Shown here piece by piece: positions 9,560-18,646 of a stretch of DNA of 64,000 nucleotides. The number at the start of each line of letters is the position of its first letter. Position 1 is the first letter of the stretch. The notes beneath the pieces were generated by a model, which saw nothing but the letters and a program-made list of their open reading frames with translations, did no database searches and was not told the origin of the DNA. Source of the DNA: Bacteroidetes bacterium MedPE-SWsnd-G2 (GTDB lineage: Bacteria; Bacteroidota; Bacteroidia; Flavobacteriales; Flavobacteriaceae). The stretch is taken from contig MPDE01000003.1 in assembly GCA_001874335.1 (NCBI GenBank), positions 124,001 through 188,000 on the forward strand. The letters run 5' to 3'. A program made the translations under genes and the position numbers.

Positions 9560-9567
9560 TATTTTTG
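9560..9567 (+). promoter_or_regulatory. -7 element TATTTTTG before the metallopeptidase gene
   Basis: TATTTTTG matches the Bacteroidota -7 consensus TAnnTTTG and lies 31 bp before the ATG at 9599. No TTTG is seen at the preferred 19-bp spacing upstream, so only half the promoter is supported. Confidence 0.4.
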
Positions 9568-9598
9568 CTAAATTATAAGTCAATTTAAAGATTAAACG

Positions 9599-10294
9599 AT
9601 GGGAGGATATTATTTACTTATAGGTGCCATTGCTTTGGTAAGTTGGCTTGTGAGTAACAAGTTAAAACAGAAGTTTAAAACCTATTCAAAAATTCACTTG
9701 CGCAACGGCATGAGCGGTGCTGAAATCGCTGAGAAAATGTTAGCTGATAATGGCATTAGAGATGTAAAGGTCATTTCTACACGAGGACAACTCACAGATC
9801 ATTATAACCCGAGAAATAAAACGGTTAATTTAAGCGAGTCGGTGTATTCACAACGAAATGCTGCGGCAGCTGCTGTAGCGGCTCATGAATGTGGTCATGC
9901 TGTACAACATGCTCAGGCCTACTCTTGGCTAACAATGCGCTCTCAATTAGTGCCTGTTGTAAGTGTAACATCAGGAATGTCTCAATGGTTGGTGATTGGA
10001 GGTTTAATTTTAGGAGCGGCTTCAGAAACCGGAATAGGATATTATGTTGCCATTGCTGGATTGGTAATGATGGCAATAGCAACCTTATTTAGTTTTATAA
10101 CCTTGCCTGTAGAATATGATGCAAGTAACAGAGCTTTGGCTTGGTTGAAAGGAAAAAACATGGTGTCTCAGCAAGAGTATGCTGGAGCAGAAGATGCCTT
10201 AAAATGGGCTGCAAGAACATATTTGGTTTCTGCCTTAGGTGCCTTGGCTTCACTATTGTATTGGGGCATGCAAGTCTTGGGAAATAGAGACTAA
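9599..10294 (+). CDS. Membrane zinc metallopeptidase (YugP family)
   Basis: A 231-residue membrane protease of the neutral zinc metallopeptidase family (YugP-like). The zinc-binding HECGH motif is at residues 96-100, and a C-terminal EYDASNRAL segment supplies the expected third ligand (Glu/Asp). There is an N-terminal helix (about 3-20) and two to three helices between residues about 115 and 225. It is monocistronic: a promoter element precedes it and a good terminator follows. Substrate is unknown. Confidence 0.9.
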   Translation: MGGYYLLIGAIALVSWLVSNKLKQKFKTYSKIHLRNGMSGAEIAEKMLADNGIRDVKVISTRGQLTDHYNPRNKTVNLSESVYSQRNAAAAAVAAHECGHAVQHAQAYSWLTMRSQLVPVVSVTSGMSQWLVIGGLILGAASETGIGYYVAIAGLVMMAIATLFSFITLPVEYDASNRALAWLKGKNMVSQQEYAGAEDALKWAARTYLVSALGALASLLYWGMQVLGNRD

Positions 10295-10312
10295 ATTAAT
10301 TAAGATATATTC

Positions 10313-10352
10313 AATCCGAATTTCGCTATAACAGCTACAATTCGGATTTTTT
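10313..10352 (+). terminator. Intrinsic terminator of the metallopeptidase gene
   Basis: AATCCGAATT (10313-10322) pairs perfectly with AATTCGGATT (10339-10348) and runs into a stretch of eight T residues. Confidence 0.8.
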
Positions 10353-10394
10353 TTATACATTCACAAACTGTAAGAAATAACTACAAAACTATAT

Positions 10395-11099
10395 ATGGAA
10401 AACTCAGTAGATAAAAAGTTGATGGTAAGTGAATTAGATGATGCTAAGCGCGTTGCCTTTTACAAGAACACATATGCACACGTTGCTGGCGGTGTCTTAG
10501 TTTTTATTCTTTTTGAATATTTACTATTACAAAGTGAAGCAGTAATTGAATTTACTTTATCAATGTTAGATGGGTATAAATGGTTAATCATGTTAGGCGG
10601 ATTTATGTTTATTACTAATTATGCTGAAAAAATGACCCTAAAATCTCCAGATATTAAAACACAATACTTGGCGTATGGATTATACATTTTAGCTGAAGCT
10701 TTTATTTTCGTGCCCTTATTATATTTGGCAATTTTTTACACCGACGGGAGTTTTGAAATGTTAAAACAAGCGGCAATTGTGACCTTGTCTTTGTTTACGG
10801 GTTTATCGGCAATTGTATTTATTACTAAAAAGGATTTTTCATTTTTAAAGTCGGCATTAACCATCGGTTTTTTTATAGCCTTAGGCTTAATTATCGGTGG
10901 TAGTCTATTTGGTTTTACAATGGGATTATGGTTTTCGGTTGCTATGTGTGTATTAGCAGGAGGGTCTATATTATACCAAACATCCAATTTGGTACATAAA
11001 TATTCTGAAGACCAATATGTGCCAGCGGCTTTAGGTTTGTTTGCTTCGTTGATGTTATTGTTCTGGTATGTTATCCAAATTTTTATGTCGAGAGATTAA
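10395..11099 (+). CDS. Bax inhibitor-1/YccA family membrane protein
   Basis: A 234-residue protein with seven predicted transmembrane helices starting at about residue 28, after a short charged N-terminus. The helix arrangement and the YKNTYAHVAGGVLVFILFE opening match the Bax inhibitor-1/YccA (TMBIM) family, members of which act as pH-sensitive calcium leak channels or FtsH regulators. No neighbour suggests a specific partner. It ends just before a strong bidirectional terminator shared with the response-regulator gene. Confidence 0.88.
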   Translation: MENSVDKKLMVSELDDAKRVAFYKNTYAHVAGGVLVFILFEYLLLQSEAVIEFTLSMLDGYKWLIMLGGFMFITNYAEKMTLKSPDIKTQYLAYGLYILAEAFIFVPLLYLAIFYTDGSFEMLKQAAIVTLSLFTGLSAIVFITKKDFSFLKSALTIGFFIALGLIIGGSLFGFTMGLWFSVAMCVLAGGSILYQTSNLVHKYSEDQYVPAALGLFASLMLLFWYVIQIFMSRD

Positions 11100-11120
11100 T
11101 ACAAAAATAGATTATAAAAA

Positions 11121-11157
11121 AACAGCCCTTAGTAAATTACTAAGGGCTGTTTTTTTA
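11121..11157. terminator. Bidirectional terminator between convergent genes
   Basis: AACAGCCCTTAGT (11121-11133) pairs with ACTAAGGGCTGTT (11139-11151) over a 5-base loop, with A residues before and T residues after, so it can stop transcription from both sides. Confidence 0.9.
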
Positions 11158-11841
11158 TTCTAAAGCATCTTGGTCTAAGGACACTAACTTATGTTGCAAA
11201 GCGTAAATAACTAATCCTGCTACATTTTTAGAATCGGTTTTTGCTAGCAGATTATTTCTATGACCTTCGACGGTTCTTGGAGAAATAAATAATTTGTCTG
11301 CAATTTCGTTTGTTGTAAACTGTTTGCAAATTAAACCTAAAACTTCCTTTTCTCGTTTTGTAAAATAACTGTCATCAAAGGATGATTTTTTGTTCTTGTC
11401 TTCGGGATTTAATAAGCCTTCATGGATAAATTTTAGTACCTGAGCATCGTAAAAGAACCCTTTTTTATAAACTTCTTTAATGGTGGTAATCATAAGTGAT
11501 GGCGTACTGTTTTTTGCTAAATAGGCTACAGCTCCAATGGAAATCATATTTACAATAAAAGGCTTGCTAAAGTAGCTTGTTAAAGCAATGATTTTGGTAT
11601 TTGGAAATTCTTTTCTTATAATTTTAGTCGCCTCAACACCATTTAACTCTGGCATTTTTAAATCTGTTATAATGATTTCTGGGGGATCTTGAGTGGTTCT
11701 TAATTTATCAATAAGGTCTTGACCATTTTCAGCGTCAAAAACTATTTCTAAATCGTCATCTCTTTTTAATAAGCTAATGAGTCCCTGTCTAAATAATAGC
11801 TCGTCATCAGCTAATGCTATTCTAATTTTATCAGTGTTCAT
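11155..11841 (-). CDS. NarL/FixJ-family response regulator
   Basis: DNA-binding response regulator of 228 residues. The receiver domain (about 5-125) has the acidic pair Asp12/Asp13 and phosphoacceptor Asp60 (IIITDLKMPE). The C-terminal LuxR-type helix-turn-helix (about 155-220) shows FTKREKEVLGLICKQFTTNEIADKLFISPRTVEGHRNNLL. It overlaps the 3' end of the upstream histidine kinase by 11 bp, the usual arrangement for a cognate pair. The regulon cannot be told from the window. Confidence 0.93.
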   Translation of the reverse strand: MNTDKIRIALADDELLFRQGLISLLKRDDDLEIVFDAENGQDLIDKLRTTQDPPEIIITDLKMPELNGVEATKIIRKEFPNTKIIALTSYFSKPFIVNMISIGAVAYLAKNSTPSLMITTIKEVYKKGFFYDAQVLKFIHEGLLNPEDKNKKSSFDDSYFTKREKEVLGLICKQFTTNEIADKLFISPRTVEGHRNNLLAKTDSKNVAGLVIYALQHKLVSLDQDALE

Positions 11842-12634
11842 TTTTAGATGTAATTGTAAAGGAACTTCCTTTGTTAATCGTGCTTTTTACTGTCAAATCA
11901 CCTTCAAGTATTTCAACTCTACTGTTAATGTTTTGCATTCCAATACCCGGCTTCTTTTTTACTTCATTTGGATTAAATCCAACGCCATTGTCACTGTAAT
12001 TTAGGACAAATCCGTGAGTGTTTTTTTCTAACGAAAAGTTTAATAGGGTAGCCTTTCCGTGTCTTATAGAATTGTTTATTAATTCTTGGGCAATTCTAAA
12101 AACATGCAACTCTTGATCTTTAGAAAGATAATTAATTTGGTCTATGTTGCTTTCAATCTTAACTTTTTTACTTTTTGTAAACTCATCGAAAAGCTCTTCT
12201 AAGGCGACCTTTAGTCCAAATTTATCTAGAACTGGCGGCATAAGGTCATGCGCTATTTTTCTTGAGCTTTCTATAGTATTGGTTGTTATTTCTAAGATGT
12301 GATTAAGAGATTCTTTTTGTTCAGGAATAGTATTGCTGTCATCAATAAGCATATGTGTAGTAAGACTTACTACATTTAGCTTGGCACTGATGGCATCATG
12401 AAGATCTTGAGAAATCCTTAAACGCTCTTCTTCTTGAACTCTAATCGTGTTTTGCAGAATTTTCTGTTGATGCGATAACATCATATTGTATTTTTCTCTG
12501 TCCTTTTCTACAATTTTCTTTCTTGAAAAGTAAAAGAATAGAAACAGACCTATGGTCAGTAAAAGGATAAAAATTATACCAAATACAAGCGCTAGGATAA
12601 TTTCTTTCTGACCAGCAATGAGCTCTTCTTCCAT
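11831..12634 (-). CDS. HisKA_3-type sensor histidine kinase
   Basis: Membrane-anchored kinase with one N-terminal transmembrane helix (about residues 12-36), a short coiled linker, a HisKA_3 dimerisation domain with His79 in RISQDLHDAISAKL, and an HATPase domain (about 165-267) with N and G boxes (ELINNSIRHG, DNGVGFN, GIGMQNI). I choose the ATG at 12634, giving 267 residues; an upstream ATG (12688) would extend deep into the preceding gene. The chosen start still overlaps that gene by 43 bp. It has no sensory domain of its own and may sense through the 12592-13236 membrane protein. Confidence 0.88.
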   Translation of the reverse strand: MEEELIAGQKEIILALVFGIIFILLLTIGLFLFFYFSRKKIVEKDREKYNMMLSHQQKILQNTIRVQEEERLRISQDLHDAISAKLNVVSLTTHMLIDDSNTIPEQKESLNHILEITTNTIESSRKIAHDLMPPVLDKFGLKVALEELFDEFTKSKKVKIESNIDQINYLSKDQELHVFRIAQELINNSIRHGKATLLNFSLEKNTHGFVLNYSDNGVGFNPNEVKKKPGIGMQNINSRVEILEGDLTVKSTINKGSSFTITSKNEH

Positions 12635-13236
12635 TCTATTAATATTAGTGATAAATAAACGACATACAGTACCTTGTTTAAGGTCCAAATATGTTTAATT
12701 AAGCCTGGTTCAACCCCAGACAAATAGTCGCCCAGAATAAATATAAGCGTGCTGGAACTAATGTAAATTAAGACAGCAACATTTATGTACATATATTTTC
12801 CTGGTGATGCCAGTGAGTTGTATAAATGAATTATAGCGTACAACACCAGCGGGGTATTAGTTAAAAATATTTCTAAAGTGTTAAAGGAGAAGTATCTTTC
12901 AGGTTGAATGGTATATTGAATGAGTAAGGCTGAAATCACAATTACACCAATAAAGTTTACAAGCTTTTTTTGATTATCCCTAAAAAGCTGTTTGTAAAAT
13001 AAAGAAAGCAAGACAAACTGAGAGATAAAATAATAGTGAGAAAGAAAAAGATTGGGTAACTCGTACACCGCTAATGCAAACATTATAATAAATATGATGC
13101 AGCTAACTACTAAATAAAGTGTAAATAGTTTAAAAGATTTAGGACTGTCTTTTCTCAAGCTATATACATATAAGATGCAGTTAACGATGATTAAAGCAAG
13201 TCCTAAATAGTCAAAAATTTTATCAAATAATTGCAT
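12592..13236 (-). CDS. Multi-pass membrane protein upstream of a histidine kinase
   Basis: A 214-residue protein with about seven hydrophobic helices and few polar loops. I do not recognise a named family. Its stop codon lies inside the histidine kinase gene and the stretches are translated in different frames, so the two are probably translationally coupled. The kinase has only a single membrane helix and no sensor domain, so this protein is a reasonable candidate for the sensory or ligand-binding partner. That role is inferred from position only. Confidence 0.7.
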   Translation of the reverse strand: MQLFDKIFDYLGLALIIVNCILYVYSLRKDSPKSFKLFTLYLVVSCIIFIIMFALAVYELPNLFLSHYYFISQFVLLSLFYKQLFRDNQKKLVNFIGVIVISALLIQYTIQPERYFSFNTLEIFLTNTPLVLYAIIHLYNSLASPGKYMYINVAVLIYISSSTLIFILGDYLSGVEPGLIKHIWTLNKVLYVVYLSLILIEWKKSSLLVRKKLS

Positions 13237-13244
13237 TGATGGTT

Positions 13245-13646
13245 TTAATCGTGAAACAATGGGCTGTCTCTGTTACACTCATTTGGGCATGGTTTTGTGA
13301 AGTCAAAAACTCCGCTACCATAAAGTCTTCTTCCACCAGGTGGATTCGCTCCATTTTCGCAGATGTCAACATATTCACTTCCATCCTTAAATGTGGCAAC
13401 AATTAAAAGTTTTTCATCCTCTGCCTTTTGCGAGTCTTTTACGCCTACATAAGCACGAACAGATTCGTCAGGATTTACCGTACTAATTCTGCCATTAACT
13501 ATTTCTAAATCGACGCCAGACTCATTGATACAAGCCAAGATATCATTAATAGGAATTAAAAAAGCTTTGGCAAAATTAGGGTTGTGTGTTTGCCAGTTTT
13601 TAGTAAGATCTTGGGCATCTTTAATTGGAATGGTTGGTGTACTCAT
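13245..13646 (-). CDS. Conserved hypothetical protein, Cys-rich C-terminus
   Basis: A 133-residue soluble protein without signal peptide or membrane helix. The C-terminal third holds four cysteines (CENG..., CPNEC) and a Gly/Pro-rich ENGANPPGGRRLYG stretch. The N-terminal part reads as a small alpha/beta domain (ISTVNPDESVRAYVGV). It lies 8 bp before the multi-pass membrane protein on the same strand and is probably the first gene of that two-component operon. I do not recognise a function. Confidence 0.7.
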   Translation of the reverse strand: MSTPTIPIKDAQDLTKNWQTHNPNFAKAFLIPINDILACINESGVDLEIVNGRISTVNPDESVRAYVGVKDSQKAEDEKLLIVATFKDGSEYVDICENGANPPGGRRLYGSGVFDFTKPCPNECNRDSPLFHD

Positions 13647-13769
13647 AATAATATAGTTTTTGTATTCCTTATAAAAGTAAGAAAATTATTAGTAAAACTG
13701 TTGATTTTCAGAAGGTTTAGGGTGGATTCGGGTAGAAATACGTGAGTTAAATTATATGTACATTGATTA

Positions 13770-14240
13770 TCAAATTTTTATTTGACGCTCAATTTGTTGA
13801 TCCAACGATATAAAAGTTTCTGTTCTTGAAACACCGGTAATAGATTGAATTTTATGGTTTAATAAGTGCATTAAATGCGAGTTGTCTTTGCATAAAATCT
13901 TAATAAAAACACTCCAGTCTCCTGTGGTGTAATGGCACTCAATAACTTCCGGGATTTTCTTTAATTGTTTTACAGCATCTGGGTTACTAACAGCTTTTTC
14001 TAAATAAATACCAACAAAAGCCATGGTGGTATATCCTAAAACTTTTGGGTTGATAATAAATTTAGAACCAGAAATTAATTTTGATTTTTCCAGTTTGCGT
14101 AAGCGTTGGTGAATGGCAGCACCAGAAATCCCAACTTGTCTTGCGATTTCAAGAATAGGAGTTCTGGCATCTTCCATTAATGCACGTAAAATCTTTTTAT
14201 CGATTCCGTCTATTTGAATGTTTTGATTTACAACCTTCAT
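13770..14240 (-). CDS. Lrp/AsnC-family transcriptional regulator
   Basis: A 156-residue amino-acid-responsive regulator. The N-terminal helix-turn-helix (about residues 12-60) reads IDKKILRALMEDARTPILEIARQVGISGAAIHQRLRKLE. The RAM (AsnC ligand-binding) domain follows (about 70-150). It lies 56 bp downstream of a saccharopine-dehydrogenase-like gene on the same strand, so lysine or a related amino acid is a plausible effector, though this is inference from context. Confidence 0.92.
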   Translation of the reverse strand: MKVVNQNIQIDGIDKKILRALMEDARTPILEIARQVGISGAAIHQRLRKLEKSKLISGSKFIINPKVLGYTTMAFVGIYLEKAVSNPDAVKQLKKIPEVIECHYTTGDWSVFIKILCKDNSHLMHLLNHKIQSITGVSRTETFISLDQQIERQIKI

Positions 14241-14296
14241 ATTAAAAGTGTAGTTAAATAAGAATATAAATATACACTTCTTGTTTTAATTTATAA

Positions 14297-15661
14297 CTAA
14301 ACGTTTAATGGGTTATAACCTAAGTATGGTACCTCTTTTTCAGTGAATTTAATACCGTAATCTTTTAATTCTTCTAAAATCGGATTATAAACTTCTGGCG
14401 TAATTGGTATTTGTACTCCAGGTGTTGTGATTTTTTTGTTTAGAATAGCTAAGGTAGCAATGGCAACAGGTAGGCCAACTGTTTTAGCCATGGCTGTATA
14501 GGTTTGATCTTCACCTAATGTAACCATAGTTGAGTCTATTTGGTGGTTTTCTCCATTTAACTCATAACCAAATTTATGATACATTACAATCATGTCTTTG
14601 TCTTCATGATTTAGGCTCCATTTGTCTTCCAGTATCTTTTGAAGAATTTGAGCCGGAGTAGCTTTGTCTAAACCAACTTTTTTGTCAGCGTTAAATAAAT
14701 CTAATTCTAGTAATTTATCCCAAACAATATCATCTTGATCAATTTTTAGAGCATGTCTTAGTTTTAGCTCGACTGAGTCTGTTGGACTGTAAGGTAAAAA
14801 TGCGTTAATAAAATCGCGATAGCTCATGTTTGCACTATCATCAATTTCATAACTATCATCGGTTAATCCTAATTGAACAAAAATATTCCAAGCTCTACTA
14901 AAACCAATACGTCTCATGGTTCCACGATAAAGTGTTTTTACATTATCAAGACCATATACACTTTGATATTTTAAAGAATCTCTATTGGCATAGCCTTCAA
15001 ATTGGCCATAACCTGCGATGTCAAAAAACTCTGTTCTTCTAAATAATCTGTTGTATGGTATGTATTTATAGGTACCTTCTTGAAGGAATTTAGCAGCGCC
15101 ACCTTGACCAGCAACTACAACATTTCTTGGATTCCAAGTGAATTTGTAATTCCATAGGTTATTATCACTTTCAGGAGCAACAAGTCCTCCGGTAAATGAT
15201 TCGAATAAAATTATTTTACCACCTTTAGATCTAATGCCGTCTATGATTTGCATAGCACTCATATGATCTATTCCTGGATCAACCCCAATTTCATTCATAA
15301 ATACCAGTCCATTAGCTTTGGCTTCAACATCAAGCGCTTGCATTTCCTCGCTCACATAGGATGCTGTAACTAAATGTTTCCTGAATCTAATACAGTCTTT
15401 GGCCACCTCGGTGTGGAAACGCGCCGGTAACATAGAAACCACAATATCTACATCTTTTATGGCTTCAACATAAGAGGCACGATCGAAAACATCTAAAGTT
15501 ATTGCAGAAGCGTTTTTGTGGCTACGTATTAATTTTTTGGCATGGTTTATATCGATATCACCAATAGTGATATGTAAATTTTCAGAAACTGATTTGTCTA
15601 ATAGATATTTTATTAAATAAGATGTGGATTTTCCGGATCCTATGACGAGTATTTTTCGCAT
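14297..15661 (-). CDS. Saccharopine dehydrogenase family protein
   Basis: A 454-residue NAD(P)-dependent oxidoreductase. The Rossmann motif is at the N-terminus (MRKILVIGSGKSTSYLIKYL, GxGxxx-type), and the body matches the saccharopine reductase/dehydrogenase family, including the MNEIGVDPGIDHM segment. I start at the ATG at 15661; the longer frame from 15682 adds seven unconserved residues. Such enzymes act in lysine degradation or synthesis through saccharopine; the exact reaction is not proven. The downstream Lrp regulator supports an amino-acid role. Confidence 0.88.
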   Translation of the reverse strand: MRKILVIGSGKSTSYLIKYLLDKSVSENLHITIGDIDINHAKKLIRSHKNASAITLDVFDRASYVEAIKDVDIVVSMLPARFHTEVAKDCIRFRKHLVTASYVSEEMQALDVEAKANGLVFMNEIGVDPGIDHMSAMQIIDGIRSKGGKIILFESFTGGLVAPESDNNLWNYKFTWNPRNVVVAGQGGAAKFLQEGTYKYIPYNRLFRRTEFFDIAGYGQFEGYANRDSLKYQSVYGLDNVKTLYRGTMRRIGFSRAWNIFVQLGLTDDSYEIDDSANMSYRDFINAFLPYSPTDSVELKLRHALKIDQDDIVWDKLLELDLFNADKKVGLDKATPAQILQKILEDKWSLNHEDKDMIVMYHKFGYELNGENHQIDSTMVTLGEDQTYTAMAKTVGLPVAIATLAILNKKITTPGVQIPITPEVYNPILEELKDYGIKFTEKEVPYLGYNPLNV

Positions 15662-15732
15662 TATTGTGTTAGTTGAGTACATTTGTTGTGGCGAATGTAA
15701 TAAATCAATTTGTTTTTTAATTCAAAAATGTA

Positions 15733-16125
15733 ATGGAACGAAAAATATTCATTGCTGGCGCGAGCTTTTGTGTGTTGTCAGTTGTTTTAGGAGCCTTTGG
15801 AGCACATGCTTTAAAGGCATCACTTTCAGAAGCCTCTCTTCAAACTTTTGAAACTGGTGTTAGGTATCAAATGTACCACGGTTTATTACTGTTAATTCTC
15901 GGGATGTTGCCTTTATTAAACTTAAAAACTAAAAAACTTGCAGCCATTTTAGTAGGTGTTGGTGTCGTTCTATTTTCGGGTTCGATTTACCTTTTGGCAA
16001 CAAATAGTATGACTAATTTTGATTTTAAAACCATTGGTTTCATTACGCCAATAGGCGGAACAGTCTTGATTTTTGCTTGGTTAATAATTATAAAAGGTTT
16101 TGTTAAAAAGATTGATAATAATTAA
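15733..16125 (+). CDS. DUF423 membrane protein
   Basis: A 130-residue protein with four transmembrane helices. The N-terminal GASFCVLSVVLGAFGAHALK and MYHGLLLLILGM are hallmarks of the DUF423/TMEM256 family. Function is unknown. It is transcribed divergently from the saccharopine-dehydrogenase-like gene, with about 70 bp between their starts, and precedes pckA by 64 bp, a gap that holds a promoter candidate. Confidence 0.9.
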   Translation: MERKIFIAGASFCVLSVVLGAFGAHALKASLSEASLQTFETGVRYQMYHGLLLLILGMLPLLNLKTKKLAAILVGVGVVLFSGSIYLLATNSMTNFDFKTIGFITPIGGTVLIFAWLIIIKGFVKKIDNN

Positions 16126-16157
16126 CACTATTTAGAAGGTGTTTTTAGAATATTGTT

Positions 16158-16165
16158 TAGTTTTG
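16158..16165 (+). promoter_or_regulatory. -7 element TAGTTTTG before pckA
   Basis: TAGTTTTG matches TAnnTTTG and lies 24 bp before the pckA ATG, giving a short leader. A TTTAG (16131-16135) upstream is only a weak -33 match. Confidence 0.45.
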
Positions 16166-16189
16166 CTCAACTAAACAATTTAATATAAT

Positions 16190-17797
16190 ATGGCTAATTA
16201 TGCTCAAGCTACGAAATCGATTTCGTTAGAAAATTATGGCATTAAAAATGCAGATGTTAAGTATCAATTAACTCCAGATGAGTTACATGATTTGGCGATT
16301 GCTAAAGGACAAGGTGTTGAAGCGTCCTCAGGTGCAATTGCTGTAAACACTGGTGAATTCACTGGTAGATCCCCAAAAGATAGATTTATAGTAAAAGACG
16401 ATATCACTGCCCAAAAAGTATGGTGGGGTGATATAAATATTCCTTTTGAATCTGATAAGTTTGATGCCCTTTATAACAAGGTTGTAGATTACCTTTCAGA
16501 AAAAGAGGTGTTTGTAAGAGATAGTTATGCTTGTGCAGATTCTAATTACAACTTAAATATTCGTGTTGTAAATGAGTACCCTTGGAGTAATCAATTTGCA
16601 AGTAATATGTTTTTGCGTCCTACTGAAGCTCAATTGGAAGATTTTGATCCAGAATGGTTGGTGGTAAATGCACCAGGTTTTATGGCAGATCCAGAAGTTG
16701 ATGGGACAAGACAACATAACTTCGCGATTTTAAATTTTACTAAAAAAATTGCTCTTATTGGTGGAACAGGTTATACTGGTGAAATTAAAAAAGGAATTTT
16801 CTCAGCTCTAAACTTTATTCTTCCTGTATTCAAAAACACTTTACCAATGCATTGTAGTGCTAATGTTGGGGAAGATGGTGATACAGCTATTTTCTTTGGT
16901 TTATCTGGTACTGGTAAAACTACTTTATCGGCTGATCCAAATAGAAAACTAATTGGAGATGACGAGCACGGTTGGACAAATGAAAATACAGTGTTTAACT
17001 TTGAAGGTGGATGTTATGCTAAAGTAATTGATCTTACCGAAAAGAACGAACCAGAAATATTCCATGCGATTAAGAGAGGAGCTATCCTTGAAAATGTTAT
17101 CATGGATGCTGATGGTAATGTAGATTTCGAAAACACTTCAATAACACAAAATACTCGTGTTAGTTATCCAATTGACCACATTGAAAATATTCAAGTACCT
17201 TCAATAGGACAGAATCCTAAAAACATATTTTTCTTAACTGCTGATGCTTTTGGTGTTTTACCTCCAGTGTCTAAATTAACTCCTGGTCAAGCAGCATATC
17301 ACTTTATTTCAGGATATACGGCAAAGGTTGCAGGGACTGAAGCAGGAATTAACGAGCCTTTACCTAGTTTCTCAGCCTGTTTTGGAGCGCCTTTCATGCC
17401 TTTGCACCCAACAGCTTATGCAGAGATGTTAAGTGAGAAGATGAAAGCCTCTGGTGTGAATGTGTGGTTGATAAACACAGGTTGGACTGGTGGTCCTTAC
17501 GGTGTTGGTTCTCGTATGAAATTAAAATATACAAGAGCAATGATTACTGCAGCTATGACTGGTGAATTGGAAGCAATCAACGCTGATCAATTTGCTACAC
17601 ACCCAATATTCGGTGTTCAAATGCCTGTTGAGTGTCCTAATGTGCCTTCAGAAGTGCTTAACCCAATTAACACTTGGCAAGATAAAGATGCTTATAATGC
17701 TAAGGCAACTGTATTAGCTAATTCATTCAAAGAAAACTTCAAACAATTTGAAGAATTTGCAAATGATGAAATTATGGCGGGTGCACCTAAAATTTAG
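16190..17797 (+). CDS. pckA: Phosphoenolpyruvate carboxykinase (ATP)
   Basis: Interconverts oxaloacetate and phosphoenolpyruvate with ATP, the gluconeogenic entry step. At 535 residues it has the family's usual length. Clear signatures are the substrate segment TGRSPKDRFIV (about residue 54), the P-loop GLSGTGKTTLSADP (about 240-253) and GDDEHGW just after it, which contributes metal and nucleotide ligands. It has its own -7 element and a perfect terminator, so it is probably monocistronic. Confidence 0.98.
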   Translation: MANYAQATKSISLENYGIKNADVKYQLTPDELHDLAIAKGQGVEASSGAIAVNTGEFTGRSPKDRFIVKDDITAQKVWWGDINIPFESDKFDALYNKVVDYLSEKEVFVRDSYACADSNYNLNIRVVNEYPWSNQFASNMFLRPTEAQLEDFDPEWLVVNAPGFMADPEVDGTRQHNFAILNFTKKIALIGGTGYTGEIKKGIFSALNFILPVFKNTLPMHCSANVGEDGDTAIFFGLSGTGKTTLSADPNRKLIGDDEHGWTNENTVFNFEGGCYAKVIDLTEKNEPEIFHAIKRGAILENVIMDADGNVDFENTSITQNTRVSYPIDHIENIQVPSIGQNPKNIFFLTADAFGVLPPVSKLTPGQAAYHFISGYTAKVAGTEAGINEPLPSFSACFGAPFMPLHPTAYAEMLSEKMKASGVNVWLINTGWTGGPYGVGSRMKLKYTRAMITAAMTGELEAINADQFATHPIFGVQMPVECPNVPSEVLNPINTWQDKDAYNAKATVLANSFKENFKQFEEFANDEIMAGAPKI

Positions 17798-17820
17798 TAA
17801 GCCCCATTGATATAAAAAGA

Positions 17821-17852
17821 AAAAGCGATTTGAATTTCAAATCGCTTTTTTT
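17821..17852. terminator. Bidirectional terminator between pckA and hemD
   Basis: AGCGATTTGA (17824-17833) pairs with TCAAATCGCT (17837-17846) over a 3-base loop, with A residues before and a T-run after. It sits between convergent genes. Confidence 0.9.
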
Positions 17853-17872
17853 ATGGTATAAAAACAAAGAAA

Positions 17873-18622
17873 TTATTTTCCTTTGTTCGCTTGTTCAATG
17901 TATTTCTCCAGTGCCATTGTCATTGATGGTGTTTCTGGAGTCGGTGCAGCTATATCAACACGCAATCCGTGTGCTTCTACTGCTTTAATAGTCGTATTAC
18001 CAAATACTGCAATACGGGTGTCATTTTGTTTAAACTCTGGGAAATTATGAAATAATGACTCAATTCCTGAAGGGCTGAAGAATACTAAAACATCGTAGTA
18101 TACATTTGCCAAATCAGATAAATCACTAATTACGGTTTTGTAAAAAACGGCTTCTTTCCATTCAATATTCAAGTTGTTTAAAGTCTCCCTTACTAACGGC
18201 TTTAATTTGTCGGTAGTGGGTAGTAGAAAAGTTTCGTCCTTATATTTTTTGATAAGAGGAGCTAAATCTGCAAACATACGTTTACCAACGTAAATTTTAC
18301 GCTTTCTGTAAACAACATATTTTTGAAGATAATAGGCAACCGCCTCAGATTGGCAAAAATACTTTAAAGTATCTGGTACTTTAAATCGCATTTCATCTGC
18401 CACTCTAAAAAAATGATCTACTGAGTTTCTACTTGTTAAAATGATTGCAGTAAATTGACTTAAATCAACTTTTTGTTGTCTAATATCTTTTGCAGCAACA
18501 CCTTCAACATGAATAAAAGGTCTAAAATCAATTTTTACCTTTTTTTTCTCTTGTAGATCAAAGTAGGGCGAATTTTCTATTTTAGGTTCTGGTTGAGACA
18601 CTAAAATTGTTTTCACTTTCAT
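17873..18622 (-). CDS. hemD: Uroporphyrinogen-III synthase
   Basis: Closes the linear hydroxymethylbilane to uroporphyrinogen III in heme synthesis. The 249-residue protein shows the loose HemD pattern: FTAIILTSRNSVDHFF (about 55-70), a conserved YKT region (about 160) and DVLVFFSPSGIESLF (about 178-192). Sequence conservation in this family is low, but these segments and the downstream position after a DUF4271 gene are typical for Bacteroidota. The DUF4271 gene precedes it by 24 bp, so the two probably form one transcript. Confidence 0.88.
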   Translation of the reverse strand: MKVKTILVSQPEPKIENSPYFDLQEKKKVKIDFRPFIHVEGVAAKDIRQQKVDLSQFTAIILTSRNSVDHFFRVADEMRFKVPDTLKYFCQSEAVAYYLQKYVVYRKRKIYVGKRMFADLAPLIKKYKDETFLLPTTDKLKPLVRETLNNLNIEWKEAVFYKTVISDLSDLANVYYDVLVFFSPSGIESLFHNFPEFKQNDTRIAVFGNTTIKAVEAHGLRVDIAAPTPETPSMTMALEKYIEQANKGK

Positions 18623-18646
18623 AGGACTATGGGTATCGTTTTACGC

